DNA from: Xenia sp. Carnegie-2017
Taxonomy: Eukaryota > Cnidaria > Anthozoa > Malacalcyonacea > Xeniidae
NCBI RefSeq assembly: GCF_021976095.1
Contig: NW_025813483.1
Location: forward strand, 11,759,800 to 11,823,799
Length of the DNA stretch: 64,000 nt
Direction: 5' to 3'
The notes below the pieces were generated by a model. The model saw nothing but the letters and a program-made list of their open reading frames with translations, did no database searches and was not told the DNA's origin. Position numbers and translations under genes: made by a program. How positions within the stretch are numbered: position 1 is the stretch's first letter; each line of letters starts with the position of its first letter. Positions 15,001 to 30,000 of this stretch are shown here, piece after piece.

Positions 15001-18000
15001 GTTTTTCATGCAAAAGACTATATTTCACGATTTTAATGCAAAGACTATAGTTCACGATTTTCATGCAAAAGACTATACATCACGATTTTCATGCAAAAGA
15101 CTATACATCACGCATTTTCATGCAAAAGACTATAGTTCACGTTTTTCATGCAAAAGACTATAATTCACGAATTTTCATGCAAAATCTATAATTCACGAAT
15201 TTTCATGCAAAAGACTATAGTTCACGGTTTTATGCAAAAGACTATAGTTCACGATTTTCATGCAAAAGACTATAATTCACGGTTTTTCATGCAAAAGACT
15301 ATAGTTCACAGTTTTCATGCAAAGACTATAGTTACAGTTTTCATGCAAAACTATAGTTCACGGTTTTTCATGCAAAAGACTATAATTCACGAATTTTTAT
15401 GCAAAGACTATAGTTCACGAATTTTCATGCAAAGACTATAATTCACGAATTTTCATGCAAAAGACTATAGTTCACGGTTTTCATGCAAAAGACTATATTT
15501 CACGATTTTCATGCAAAAGACTATAGTTCACGGTTTTTGCAAAGACTATAATTCACGAATTTTCATGCAAAATCTATAATTCACGAATTTTCATGCAAAG
15601 ACTATAGTTCACGGTTTTAATGCAAAAGACTATAATTCACGAATTTTATGCAAAGACTATAGTTCACGAATTTTCATGCAAAAGACTATAATTCACGAAT
15701 TTTCATGCAAAAGACTATAGTTCACGGTTTTCATGCAAAGACTATATTTCACGATTTTATGCAAAGACTATAGTTCACGCATTTTCATGCAAAAGACTAT
15801 AGTTCACGATTTTATGCAAAGACTATAATTCACGAATTTTCATGCAAAATCTATAATTCACGAATTTTATGCAAAAGACTATAGTTCACGGTTTTCATGC
15901 AAAAGACTATAGTTCACGCATTTTCATGCAAAAGACTATAATTCACGGTTTTCATGCAAAAGACTATAATTCACGAATTTTCATGCAAAAGACTATAGTT
16001 CACGGTTTTTCATGCAAAAGACTATATTTCACGATTTTATGCAAAGACTATAGTTCACGGTTTTATGCAAAAGACTATATTCACGATTTTTCATGCAAAG
16101 ACTATAGTTCACGGTTTTTCATGCAAAAGACTATAGTTCACGGTTTTTTATGCAAAAGACTATAATTCACGAATTTTCATGCAAAGACTATAGTTCACGC
16201 ATTTTCATGCAAAAGACTATAATTCACGGTTTTCATGCAAAGACTATACAGTTTTCATGCAAAGACTATAGTTCACTTTTTCATGCAAAAGACTATAATT
16301 CACGAATTTTCATGCAAAAGACTATATTTCACGGTTTTTCATGCAAAAGACTATAATTCACAATTTTTATGCAAAAGACTATAGTTCACGAATTTTCATG
16401 CAAAGACTATAATTCACGAATTTTCATGCAAAAGACTATAGTTCACGGTTTTTCATGCAAAAGACTATAATTCAAATTTTCATGCAAAAGACTATAGTTC
16501 ACGAATTTTCATGCAAAGACTATAATTCACGAATTTTCATGCAAAACACTATAGTTCACGGTTTTTCATGCAAAAGACTATATTTCACGATTTTCATGCA
16601 AAGACTATAGTTCACGATTTTCATGCAAAACACTATACATCACGCATTTTCATGCAAAAGACTATAGTTCACGGTTTTTATGCAAAGACTATAATTCACG
16701 AATTTTCATGCAAAACACTATAATTCACGAATTTTATGCAAAGACTATAGTTCACGGTTTTCATGCAAAAGACTATAATTCACGAATTTTTATGCAAAGA
16801 CTATAGTTCACGAATTTTCATGCAAAAGACTATAATTCACGAATTTTCATACAAAACACTATAGTTCACGGTTTTCATGCAAAAGACTATATTTCACGAT
16901 TTTAATGCAAAGACTATAGTTCACGCATTTTCATGCAAAAGACTATACATCACGCATTTTCATGCAAAAGACTATAGTTCACGGTTTTCATGCAAAGACT
17001 ATAATTCACGAATTTTCATGCAAAAGACTATAATTCACGAATTTTTATGCAAAGACTATAGTTCACGGTTTTTATGCAAAGACTATAATTCACGAATTTT
17101 TATGCAAAAGACCATAGTTTACGATTTTTCATGCAAAAGACTATATTTCACGATTTTCATGCAAAAGACTATAGTTCACGGTTTTTTGCAAAAGACTATA
17201 ATTCACGAATTTTCATGCAAAACTATAATTCACGAATTTTCATGCAAAAGACTATAGTTCACGGTTTTTATGCAAAAGACTATAATTCACGAATTTTATG
17301 CAAAGACTATAATTCACGAATTTTCATGCAAAAGACTATAATTCACGAATTTTCATACAAAACACTATAGTTCACGGTTTTTCATGCAAAAGACTATATT
17401 TCACGATTTTCATGCAAAAGACTATAGTTCACGATTTTCATGCAAAAGACTATACATCACGATTTTCATGCAAAAGACTATAGTTCACGTTTTCATGCAA
17501 AAGACTATAGTTCACGGTTTTCATGCAAAAGACTATATTTCACGATTTTCATGCAAAGACTATAGTTCACGATTTTTCATGCAAAGACTATAATTCACAG
17601 TTTTCATGCAAAGACTATAGTTCACATTTTTCATGCAAAAGACTATAGTTCACGGTTTTTCATGCAAAGACTATATTTCACGATTTTCATGCAAAAGACT
17701 ATAGTTCACGGTTTTTATGCAAAAGACTATAATTCACGAATTTTCATGCAAAATCTATAATTCACGAATTTTATGCAAAGACTATAGTTCACGGTTTTCA
17801 TGCAAAAGACTATAATTCACGAATTTTTATGCAAAGACTATAGTTCACGAATTTTCATGCAAAAGACTATAATTCACGAATTTTCATGCAAAAGACTATA
17901 GTTCACGGTTTTTCATGCAAAGACTATATTTCACGATTTTTATGCAAAAGACTATAGTTCACGATTTTCATGCAAAGACTATAGTTCACGGTTTTATGCA

Positions 18001-21000
18001 AAAGACTATAATTCACGAATTTTCATGCAAAACTATAATTCACGAATTTTCATGCAAAGACTATAGTTCACGGTTTTCATGCAAAAGACTATAGTTCACA
18101 TTTTCATGCAAAGACTATAATTCACGATTTTCATGCAAAGACTATAATTCACGAATTTTCATGCAAAACACTATAGTTCACGTTTTTCATGCAAAAGACT
18201 ATAGTTCACGAATTTTATGCAAAAGACTATAGTTCACGATTTTCATGCAAAAGACTATAGTTCACGGTTTTATGCAAAAGACTATAATTCACGAATTTTC
18301 ATGCAAAATCTATAATTCACGAATTTTATGCAAAGACTATAGTTCACTGTTTTTCATGCAAAGACTATAGTTCACGATTTTCATGCAAAAGACTATAATT
18401 CACGGTTTTCATGCAAAAGACTATAGTTCACGATTTTCATGCAAAGACTATAGTTCACGAATTTTATGCAAAAGACTATAGTTCACGGTTTTCATGCAAA
18501 GACTATATTTCACGAATTTTCATGCAAAGACTATAGTTCACGATTTTTCATGCAAAAGACTATATTCACGATTTTTCATGCAAAAGACTATAGTTCACGG
18601 TTTTTCATGCAAAGACTATAGTTCACGATTTTTCATGCAAAGACTATAATTCACGAATTTTCATGCAAAAGACTATAGTTCACGCTTTTCATGCAAAAGA
18701 CTATATTCACGAATTTTCATGCAAAAGACTATAGTTCACGGTTTTTCATGCAAAGACTATATTTCACGATTTTCATGCAAAAGACTATAGTTCACGGTTT
18801 TTCATGCAAAGACTATAATACACGGTTTTCATGCAAAAGACTATAGTTACAGTTTTCCATGCAAGACTATAGTTCACGGTTTTCATGCAAAAGACTATAT
18901 TTCACGATTTTCATGCAAAAGACGATTTTCATGCAAAGACTATAGTTCACGCATTTTCATGAAAAGACTATAGATCACGATTTTCATGCAAAAGACTATA
19001 ATTCACGATTTTCATGCAAAAGACTATAATTCACGATTTTCATGCAAAGACTATAGTTCACGAATTTTCATGCAAAGACTATATTTCACGATTTTTCATG
19101 CAAAGACTATAGTTCACGGTTTTTCATGCAAAAGACTATAGTTCACGATTTTTCATGCAAAAGACTATAGTTCACGATTTTCATGCAAAAGACTATAGTT
19201 CACGGTTTTTCATGCAAAGACTATAATTCACGAATTTTCATGCAAAAGACTATAGTTCACGAATTTTCATGCAAAGACTATAATTCACGAATTTTCATGC
19301 AAAAGACTATAGTTCACGGTTTTTCATGCAAAGACTATAATTCACGATTTTTATGCAAAGACTATAGTTCACGAATTTTCATGCAAAAGACTATAATTCA
19401 CGAATTTTCATGCAAAAGACTATAGTTCACGATTTTTGCAAAAGACTATATTTCACGATTTTCATGCAAAAGACTATAGTTCACGATTTTTATGCAAAAG
19501 ACTATAATCACGATTTTCATGCAAAAGACTATAGTTCACGATTTTTTGCAAAGACTATAATTCACGAATTTTCATGCAAAAGACTATAATTCACGAATTT
19601 TCATGCAAAGACTATAGTTCACGGTTTTCATGCAAAAGACTATAATTCACGAATTTTCATGCAAAGACTATAGTTCACGAATTTTCATGCAAAGACTATA
19701 ATTCACGAATTTTCATGCAAAAGACTATAGTTCACGGTTTTCATGCAAAGACTATATTTCACGATTTTCATGCAAAAGACTATAGTTCACGATTTTCATG
19801 CAAAAGACTATACATCACGATTTTCATGCAAAAGACTATAGTTCACGATTTTCATGCAAAAGACTATAGTTCACGATTTTCATGCAAAAGACTATAGTTC
19901 ACGAATTTTCATGCAAAACTATAATTCACGAATTTTCATGCAAAAGACTATAGTTCACGGTTTTCATGCAAAGACTATAGTTCACGATTTTCATGCAAAA
20001 GACTATAATTCACGGTTTTCATGCAAAGACTATAGTATCACAGTTTTCATGCAAAGACTATAGTTCACTTTTTCATGCAAAAGACTATAGTTCACGAATT
20101 TTCATGCAAAAGACTATATTTCACGATTTTTCATGCAAAAGACTATAATTCACAAATTTTATGCAAAGACTATAGTTCACGAATTTTCATGCAAAAGACT
20201 ATAATTCACGAATTTTCATGCAAAAGACTATAGTTCACGGTTTTTCATGCAAAAGACTATAATTCACAAATTTTTATTCAAAAGACTATAGTTCACGAAT
20301 TTTCATGCGAAAGACTATAATTCACGAATTTTCATACAAAACACTATAGTTCACGGTTTTCATGCAAAAGACTATATTTCACGATTTTCATGCAAAGACT
20401 ATAGTTCACGCATTTTCATGCAAAACACTATACATCACGCATTTTCATGCAAAAGACTATAGTTCACGGTTTTTATGCAAAGACTATAATTCACGAATTT
20501 TCATGCAAAAGACTATAATTCACGAATTTTATGCAAAGACTATAGTTCACGGTTTTAATGCAAAAGACTATAATTCACGAATTTTATGCAAAGACTATAG
20601 TTCACGAATTTTCATGCAAAAGACTATAATTCACGAATTTTCATACAAAAGACTATAGTTCACGGTTTTTCATGCAAAGACTATATTTCACGATTTTAAT
20701 GCAAAGACTATAGTTCACGCATTTTAATGCAAAAGACTATAGTTCACGCATTTTCATGCAAAACACTATACATCACGCATTTTCATGCAAAAGACTATAG
20801 TTCACGTTTTTTTATTCAAAAGACTATAATTAACGAATTTTCATGCAAAATCTATAATTCACGAATTTTTATGCAAAGACTATAGTTCACGGTTTTTATG
20901 CAAAACTATAGTTTACATTTTCATGCAAAAGACTATAATTCACGGTTTTCATGCAAAAGACTATAGTATACAGTTTTCATGCAAAAGACTATAGTATACA

Positions 21001-24000
21001 GTTTTCATGCAAAATTATAGTTCACGGTTTTTCATGCAAAGACTATAATTCACGAATTTTATCCAAAGACTATAGTTCACGAATTTTCATGCAAAAGACT
21101 ATAATTCACGAATTTTTATGCAAAACACCATAGTTCACGGTTTTTCATGCAAAAGACTATATTTAACGATTTTAATGCAAAAGACTATAGTTCACGGTTT
21201 TTTTTGCAAAAGACTATAATTCACGAATTTTCATGCAAAATCTATAATTCACGAATTTTTATGCAAGAGACTATAGTTCACGGTTTTTAATGCAAAAGAC
21301 TATAATTCACGAATTTTTATGCAAATACTATAATTCACGAATTTTCATGCGAAAGACTATAATTCACGAATTTTCATACAAAACACCATAGTTCACGGTT
21401 TTTCATGCAAAAGACTATATTTCACGATTTTATGCAAAGACTATAGTTCACGCATTTTCATGCAAAAGACTATAGTTCACGGTTTTTTATGCAAAAGACT
21501 ATAATTCACGAATTTTCATGCAAAATCTATAATTCACGAATTTTTATGCAAAAGACTATAGTTCACGGTTTTTATGCAAAAGACTATAGTTCATTTTCAT
21601 GCAAAGACTATAAACGGTTTTCATGCAAAAGACTATAATTCACGAATTTTCATACAAAACACTATAGTTCACGGTTTTTCATGCAAAGACTATATTTCAC
21701 GATTTTATGCAAAAGACTATAGTTCACGGTTTTTATGCAAAGACTATATTTCACGGTTTTTCATGCAAAGACTATAGTTCACGGTTTTCATGCAAAGACT
21801 ATAGTTCACGGTTTTATGCAAAGACTATAATTCACGAATTTTCATGCAAAGACTATAGTTCACCATTTTCATGCAAAAGACTATAATACACGGTTCTTCA
21901 TGCAAAAGACTATAGTATACAGTTTTCCATGCAAAAACTATAGTTCACTCTTTTTCATGCAAAAGACTATAATTCACGAATTTTCATGCAAAAGACTATA
22001 TTTCACGGTTTTTCATGCAAAAGACTATAATTCACAAATTTTTATTCAAAAGACTATAGTTCACGAATTTTCATGCTAAAGACTATAATTCACGAATTTT
22101 CATACAAAACACTATAGTTCACGGTTTTTCATGCAAAAGACTATAATTCACAAATTTTTATTCAAAAGACTATAGTTCACGAATTTTCATGCAAAAGACT
22201 ATAATTCACGAATTTTCATACAAAACACTATAGTTCACGGTTTTCATGCAAAAGACTATATTTCACGATTTTAATGCAAAAGACTATAGTTCACGCATTT
22301 TCATGCAAAACACTATACATCACGCATTTTCATGCAAAAGACTATAGTTCACGGTTTTTTATGCAAAAGACTATAATTCACGAATTTTCATGCAAAACAC
22401 TATAATTCACGAATTTTAATGCAAAAGACTATAGTTCACGGTTTTAATGCAAAAGACTATAATTCACGAATTTTATGCAAATACTATAGTTCACGAATTT
22501 TCATGCAAAAGACTATAATTCACGAATTTTCATACAAAACACCATAGTTCACGGTTTTTCATGCAAAAGACTATATTTCACGATTTTAATGCAAAAGACT
22601 ATAGTTCACGCATTTTCATGCAAAACACTATACATCACGCATTTTCATGCAAAACACTATACATCACGCATTTTCATGCAAAAGACTATAGTTCACGTTT
22701 TTTTATTCAAAAGACTATAATTAACGAATTTTCATGCAAAATCTATAATTCACGAATTTTATGCAAGAGACTATAGTTCACGGTTTTTATTGCAAAGACT
22801 ATAGTTTAAGCATTTTCATGCAAAAGACTATAATACACGTTCTTCATGCAAAAGACTATAGTATACAGTTTTCATGCAAAAGACTATAGTTACAGTTTTC
22901 ATGCAAAACTATAGTTCACGGTTTTTCATGCAAAAGACTATAATTCACGAATTTTTATGCAAAGACTATAGTTCACGAATTTTCATGCAAAGACTATAAT
23001 TCACGAATTTTCATGCAAAACACTATAGTTCACGGTTTTATTACAAAAGACTATATTTCACGATTTTAATGCAAAAGACTATAGTTCACGGTTTTTTGCA
23101 AAGACTATAATTCACGAATTTTCATGCAAAATCTATAATTCACGAATTTTATGCAAAGACTATAGTTCACGGTTTTTAATGCAAAAGACTATAGTTTGCA
23201 TTTTCATGCAAAGACTATAATTCACGGTTTTCATGCAAAGACTATAATTCACGAATTTTCATGCAAAAGACTATAGTTCACGATTTTTCATGCAAAAGAC
23301 TATATTTCACGATTTTATGCAAAAGACTATAGTTCACGGTTTTTATGCAAAGACTATATTTCACGGTTTTCATGCAAAGACTATAGTTCACGGTTTTTCA
23401 TGCAAAAGACTATAGTTCACGGTTTTATGCAAAGACTATAGTTCACGAATTTTCATGCAAAAGACTATATATTCACGAATTTTATGAAAAGACTATAGTT
23501 CACTTTTTTCATGCAAAAGACTATAATTCACGAATTTTCATGCAAAAGACTATAGTTCACGGTTTTTCATGCAAAAGACTATAATTCACAAATTTTTATG
23601 CAAAAGACTATAGTTCACGAATTTTCATGCAAAGACTATAATTCACGAATTTTCATGCAAAAGACTATAGTTCACGGTTTTTCATGCAAAAGACTATAAT
23701 TCACGAATTTTATTCAAAAGACTATAGTTCACGCATTTTCATGCAAAAGACTATAGTTCACGATTTTAATGCAAAGACTATAGTTCACGCATTTTCACGC
23801 AAAAGACTATAGATCACGCATTTTCATGCAAAAGACTATAGTTCACGCATTTTCATGCAAAAGACTATAGTTCACGTTTTTATGCAAAAGACTATAATTC
23901 ACGAATTTTCATGCAAAACTATAATTCACGAATTTTCATGCAAAGACTATAGTTCACGATTTTATGCAAAAGACTATAGTTCACGATTTTCATGCAAAAG

Positions 24001-27000
24001 ACTATAATTCACGATTTTCATGCAAAAGACTATAGTTACAGTTTTCATGCAAAAGACTATAGTTACATTTTCATGCAAAGACTATAGTTCACGATTTTCA
24101 TGCAAAAGACTATAATTCACGAATTTTTATGCAAAGACTATAGTTCACGAATTTTCATGCAAAGACTATAATTCACGAATTTTCATGCAAAAGACTATAG
24201 TTCACGAATTTTATGCAAAAGACTATATTTCACGATTTTCATGCAAAAGACTATAGTTCACGGTTTTTTTGCAAAAGACTATAATTCACGAATTTTCATG
24301 CAAAACTATAATTCACGATTTTTATGCAAAAGACTATAGTTCACGATTTTCATGCAAAAGACTATAGTTCACGCATTTTCATGCAAAAGACTATAATTCA
24401 CGATTTTCATGCAAAAGACTATAATTCACGAATTTTCATGCAAAAGACTATAGTTCACGGTTTTCATGCAAAAGACTATATTTCACGATTTTATGCAAAA
24501 GACTATAGTTCACGAATTTTCATGCAAAAGACTATATTTCACGATTTTCATGCAAAAGACTATAGTTCACGGTTTTTCATGCAAAAGACTATAGTTCACG
24601 ATTTTTCATGCAAAAGACTATAGTTCACGATTTTTCATGCAAAAGACTATAGTTCACGAATTTTTATGCAAAAGACTATAGTTCACGCTTTTTCATGCAA
24701 AAGACTATAATTCACGAATTTTCATGCAAAAGACTATAGTTCACTGTTTTTCATGCAAAAGACTATAATTCACGAATTTTATGCAAAAGACTATAGTTCA
24801 CGAATTTTCATGCAAAGACTATAATTCACGAATTTTCATGCAAAAGACTATAGTTCACGGTTTTTCATGCAAAAGACTATAATTCACAATTTTATGCAAA
24901 AGACTATAGTTCACGATTTTCATGCAAAAGACTATAGTTCACGATTTTCATGCAAAGACTATAGTTCACGCATTTTCATGCAAAAGACTATACATCACGA
25001 TTTTCATGCAAAGACTATAGTTCACGATTTTTATGCAAAGACTATATTTCACGAATTTTCATGCAAAAGACTATAGTTCACGAATTTTTATGCAAAAGAC
25101 TATATTTCACGATTTTTAATGCAAAAGACTATAATTCACGATTTTTAATGCAAAAGACTATAGTTTACGAATTTTCATGCAAAAGACTATAATTCACGAA
25201 TTTTCATGCAAAAGACTATAGTTCACGAGTTTTCATGCAAAAGACTATAATTCACGAATTTTTATGCAAAAGACTATAGTTCACGATTTTCATGCAAAGA
25301 CTATATTTCACGATTTTCATGCAAAAGACTATAGTTCACGGTTTTTTTGCAAAGACTATAATTCACGAATTTTCATGCAAAGACTATAGTTCACGATTTT
25401 CATGCAAAAGACTATAATTCACGAATTTTCATGCAAAGACTATAGTTCACGAATTTTCATGAAAAAGACTATAATTCACGAATTTTCATGCAAAAGACTA
25501 TAGTTCACGGTTTTTCATGCAAAAGACTATATTTCACGATTTTAATGCAAAGACTATAGTTCACGATTTTCATGCAAAAGACTATACATCACGATTTTCA
25601 TGCAAAAGACTATACATCACGCATTTTCATGCAAAAGACTATAGTTCACGTTTTTTATGCAAAGACTATAATTCACGAATTTTCATGCAAAATCTATAAT
25701 TCACGAATTTTTATGCAAAGACTATAGTTCACGATTTTATGCAAAGACTATAGTTCACGATTTTCATGCAAAAGACTATAATACACGATTTTCATGCAAA
25801 AGACTATAGTTACAGTTTTCATGCAAAAGACTATAGTATACATTTTCATGCAAAACTATAGTTCACGGTTTTTCATGCAAAAGACTATAATTCACGAATT
25901 TTTATTCAAAAGACTATAGTTCACGCATTTTCATGCAAAAGACTATACATCACGCATTTTCATGCCAAAGACTATAGTTCACGATTTTATGCAAAGACTA
26001 TAATTCACGAATTTTCATGCAAAAGACTATAATTCACGAATTTTTATGCAAAAGACTATAGTTCACGATTTTAATGCAAAAGACTATAATTCACGAATTT
26101 TTATGCAAAGACTATAGTTCACGAATTTTCATGCAAAAGACTATAATTCACGAATTTTCATGCAAAAGACTATAGTTCACGGTTTTTCATGCAAAAGACT
26201 ATATTTCACGATTTTATGCAAAGACTATAGTTCACGATTTTCATGCAAAAGACTATACATCACGCATTTTCATGCAAAAGACTATAGTTCACGATTTTTA
26301 TGCAAAAGACTATAATTCACGAATTTTCATGCAAAAGACTATAATTCACGAATTTTATGCAAAAGACTATAGTTCACGATTTTTCATGCAAAAGACTATA
26401 ATTCACGAATTTTTATGCAAAAGACTATAGTTCACGGTTTTTCATGCAAAAGACTATATTTCACGATTTTCATGCAAAAGACTATAGTTCACGATTTTTT
26501 AAAAGACTATAATTCACGAATTTTCATGCAAAATCTATAATTCACGAATTTTTGCAAAAGACTATAGTTCACGGTTTTCATGCAAAAGACTATAATTCAC
26601 GAATTTTTATGCAAAGACTATAATTCACGAATTTTCATGCAAAAGACTATAATTCACGAATTTTCATGCAAAAGACTATAGTTCACGGTTTTTCATGCAA
26701 AAGACTATATTTCACGATTTTCATGCAAAAGACTATAGTTCACGCATTTTTATGCAAAGACTATACATCACGCATTTTCATGCAAAGGACTATAGTTCAC
26801 TGTTTTCCATGCAAAAGACTATAGTTCACGGTTTTTCATGCAATAGACTATATTTCACGATTTTCATGCAAAAGACTATAGTTCACGGTTTTTCATGCAA
26901 AAGACTATAATACACAGTTCTTCATGCAAAGACTATAGTTACAGTTTTCATGCAAAACTATAGTTCACGGTTTTTCATGCAAAAGACTATATTTCACGAT

Positions 27001-30000
27001 TTTCATGCAAAAGACTATAGTTCACGGTTTTTTATGCAAAAGACTATAATTCACGAATTTTCATGCAAAATCTATAATTCACGAATTTTATGCAAGAGAC
27101 TATAGTTCACGGTTTTTAATGCAAAAGACTATAATTCACGAATTTTTATGCAAATACTATAGTTCACGAATTTTCATGCAAAAGACTATAATTCACGAAT
27201 TTTCATGCAAAAGACTATAGTTCACGATTTTCATGCAAAAGACTATATTTCACGATTTATATGCAAAAGACTATAGTTCACGCATTTTCATGCAAAAGAC
27301 TATAGTTCACGATTTTTATGCAAAGACTATAATTCACGAATTTTCATGCAAAATCTATAATTCACGAATTTTTATGCAAAAGACTATAGTTCACGGTTTT
27401 AATGCAAAAGACTATAGTTTAAGCATTTTCATGCAAAGACTATAATTTTGTTTTCATGCAAAAGACTATAATTCACGAATTTTCATACAAAACACTATAG
27501 TTCACGGTTTTTCATGCAAAAGACTATATTCACGATTTTATGCAAAAGACTATAGTTCACGATTTTCATGCAAAGACTATAGTTCACGGTTTTATGCAAA
27601 GACTATAATTCACGAATTTTCATGCAAAATCTATAATTCACGAATTTTCATGCAAAAGACTATAGTTCACTGTTTTAATGCAAAAGACTATAGTTTACGC
27701 ATTTTCATGCAAAAGACTATAATTCACGATTTTCATGCAAAGACTATAGTTCACAGTTTTCATGCAAAAGACTATAGTTCACGAATTTTATGCAAAAGAC
27801 TATAGTTCACGGTTTTTCATGCAAAGACTATATTTCACGAATTTTCATGCAAAGACTATAGTTCACTTTTTCATGCAAAAGACTATATTCACGATTTTTC
27901 ATGCAAAAGACTATATTTCACGATTTTTCATGCAAAGACTATAGTTCACGATTTTTCATGCAAAGACTATAATTCACGAATTTTCATGCAAAGACTATAG
28001 TTCACTTTTTTCATGCAAAGACTATATTCACGAATTTTCATGCAAAAGACTATAGTTCACGATTTTCATGCAAAGACTATATTTCACGATTTTCATGCAA
28101 AAGACTATAGTTCACGGTTTTTCATGCAAAGACTATAATTCACGATTTTCATGCAAAAGACTATAGTATACAGTTTTCCATGCAAGAACTATAGTTCACG
28201 GTTTTTCATGCAAAAGACTATATTTCACGATTTTCATACAAAAGACGATTTTCATACAAAAGTATAACTATAGTATACAGTTTTCCATGCAAAAGACTAT
28301 AGTATACAGTTTTCCATGCAAAAACTATAGTTCACGGTTTTTCATGCAAAAGACTATAATTCACAAATTTTTATTCAAAAGACTATAGTTCACGCATTTT
28401 CATGCAAAGACTATAATTCACGAATTTTCATACAAAAGACTATAGTTCACGGTTTTTCATGCAAAAGACTATATTTCACGATTTTCCAAAGACTATAGTT
28501 CACGATTTTCATGCAAAAGACTATACATCACGCATTTTCATGCAAAAGACTATAGTTCACGGTTTTTATGCAAAGACTATAATTCACGAATTTTCATGCA
28601 AAACACTATAATTCACGAATTTTTATGCAAAGACTATAGTTCACGGTTTTAATGCAAAAGACTATAATTCACGAATTTTTATGCAAAGACTATAGTTCAC
28701 GAATTTTCATGCGAAAGACTATAATTCACGAATTTTCATACAAAACACTATAGTTCACGGTTTTTCATGCAAAAGACTATATTTCACGATTTTAATGCAA
28801 AAGACTATAGTTCACGCATTTTCATGCAAAACACTATACATCACGCATTTTCATGCAAAAGACTATACATCACGCATTTTCATGCAAAAGACTATAGTTC
28901 ACGTTTTTTTATTCAAAAGACTATAATTAACGAATTTTCATGCAAAATCTATAATTCACGAATTTTTATGCAATAGACTATAGTTCACGGTTTTTAATGC
29001 AAAAGTCTATAGTTTAAGCATTGTCATGCAAAAGACTATAATACACGGTTCTTCATGCAAAAGACTATAGTATACAGTTTTCCATGCAAAAGACTATAGT
29101 ATACAGTTTTCCATGCAAAAATTATAGTTCACGGTTTTTCATGCAAAAGACTATAATTCACGAATTTTTATGCAAATACTATAGTTCACGAATTTTCATG
29201 CGAAAGACTATAATTCACGAATTTTCATACAAAACACCATAGTTCACGGTTTTTCATACAAAAGACTATATTTAACGATTTTAATGCAAAAGACTATAGT
29301 TCACGTTTTTTTGCAAAAGACTATAATTCACGAATTTTCATGCAAAATCTATAATTCACGAATTTTTATGCAAAAGACTATAGTTCACGGTTTTTAATGC
29401 AAAAGACTATAATTCACGAATTTTATGCAAATACTATAGTTCACGAATTTTCATGCGAAAGACTATAATTCAAGAATTTTCATACAAAAGACCATAGTTC
29501 ACGGTTTTTCATGCAAAAGACTATATTTCACGATTTATATGCAAAAGACTATAGTTCACGCATTTTCATGCAAAAGACTATAGTTCACGGTTTTTTATGC
29601 AAAAGACTATAATTCACGAATTTTCATGCAAAATCTATAATTCACGAATTTTTATGCAAGACTATAGTTCACGGTTTTCATGCAAAAGTCTATAGTTTAA
29701 GCATTGTCATGCAAAAGACTATAATACACGGTTCTTCATGCAAAAGACTATAATTCACGAATTTTCATACAAAACACCATAGTTCACGGTTTTTCATGCA
29801 AAAGACTATATTTCACGATTTTATGCAAAAGACTATAGTTCACGATTTTTATGCAAAGACTATATTTCACGGTTTTCATGCAAAAGACTATAGTTCACGG
29901 TTTTTCATGCAAAGACTATAGTTCAGGTTTTTTATGCAAAGACTATAATTCACGAATTTTCATGCAAAAGTCTATAGTTTAAGCATTGTCATGCAAAAGA

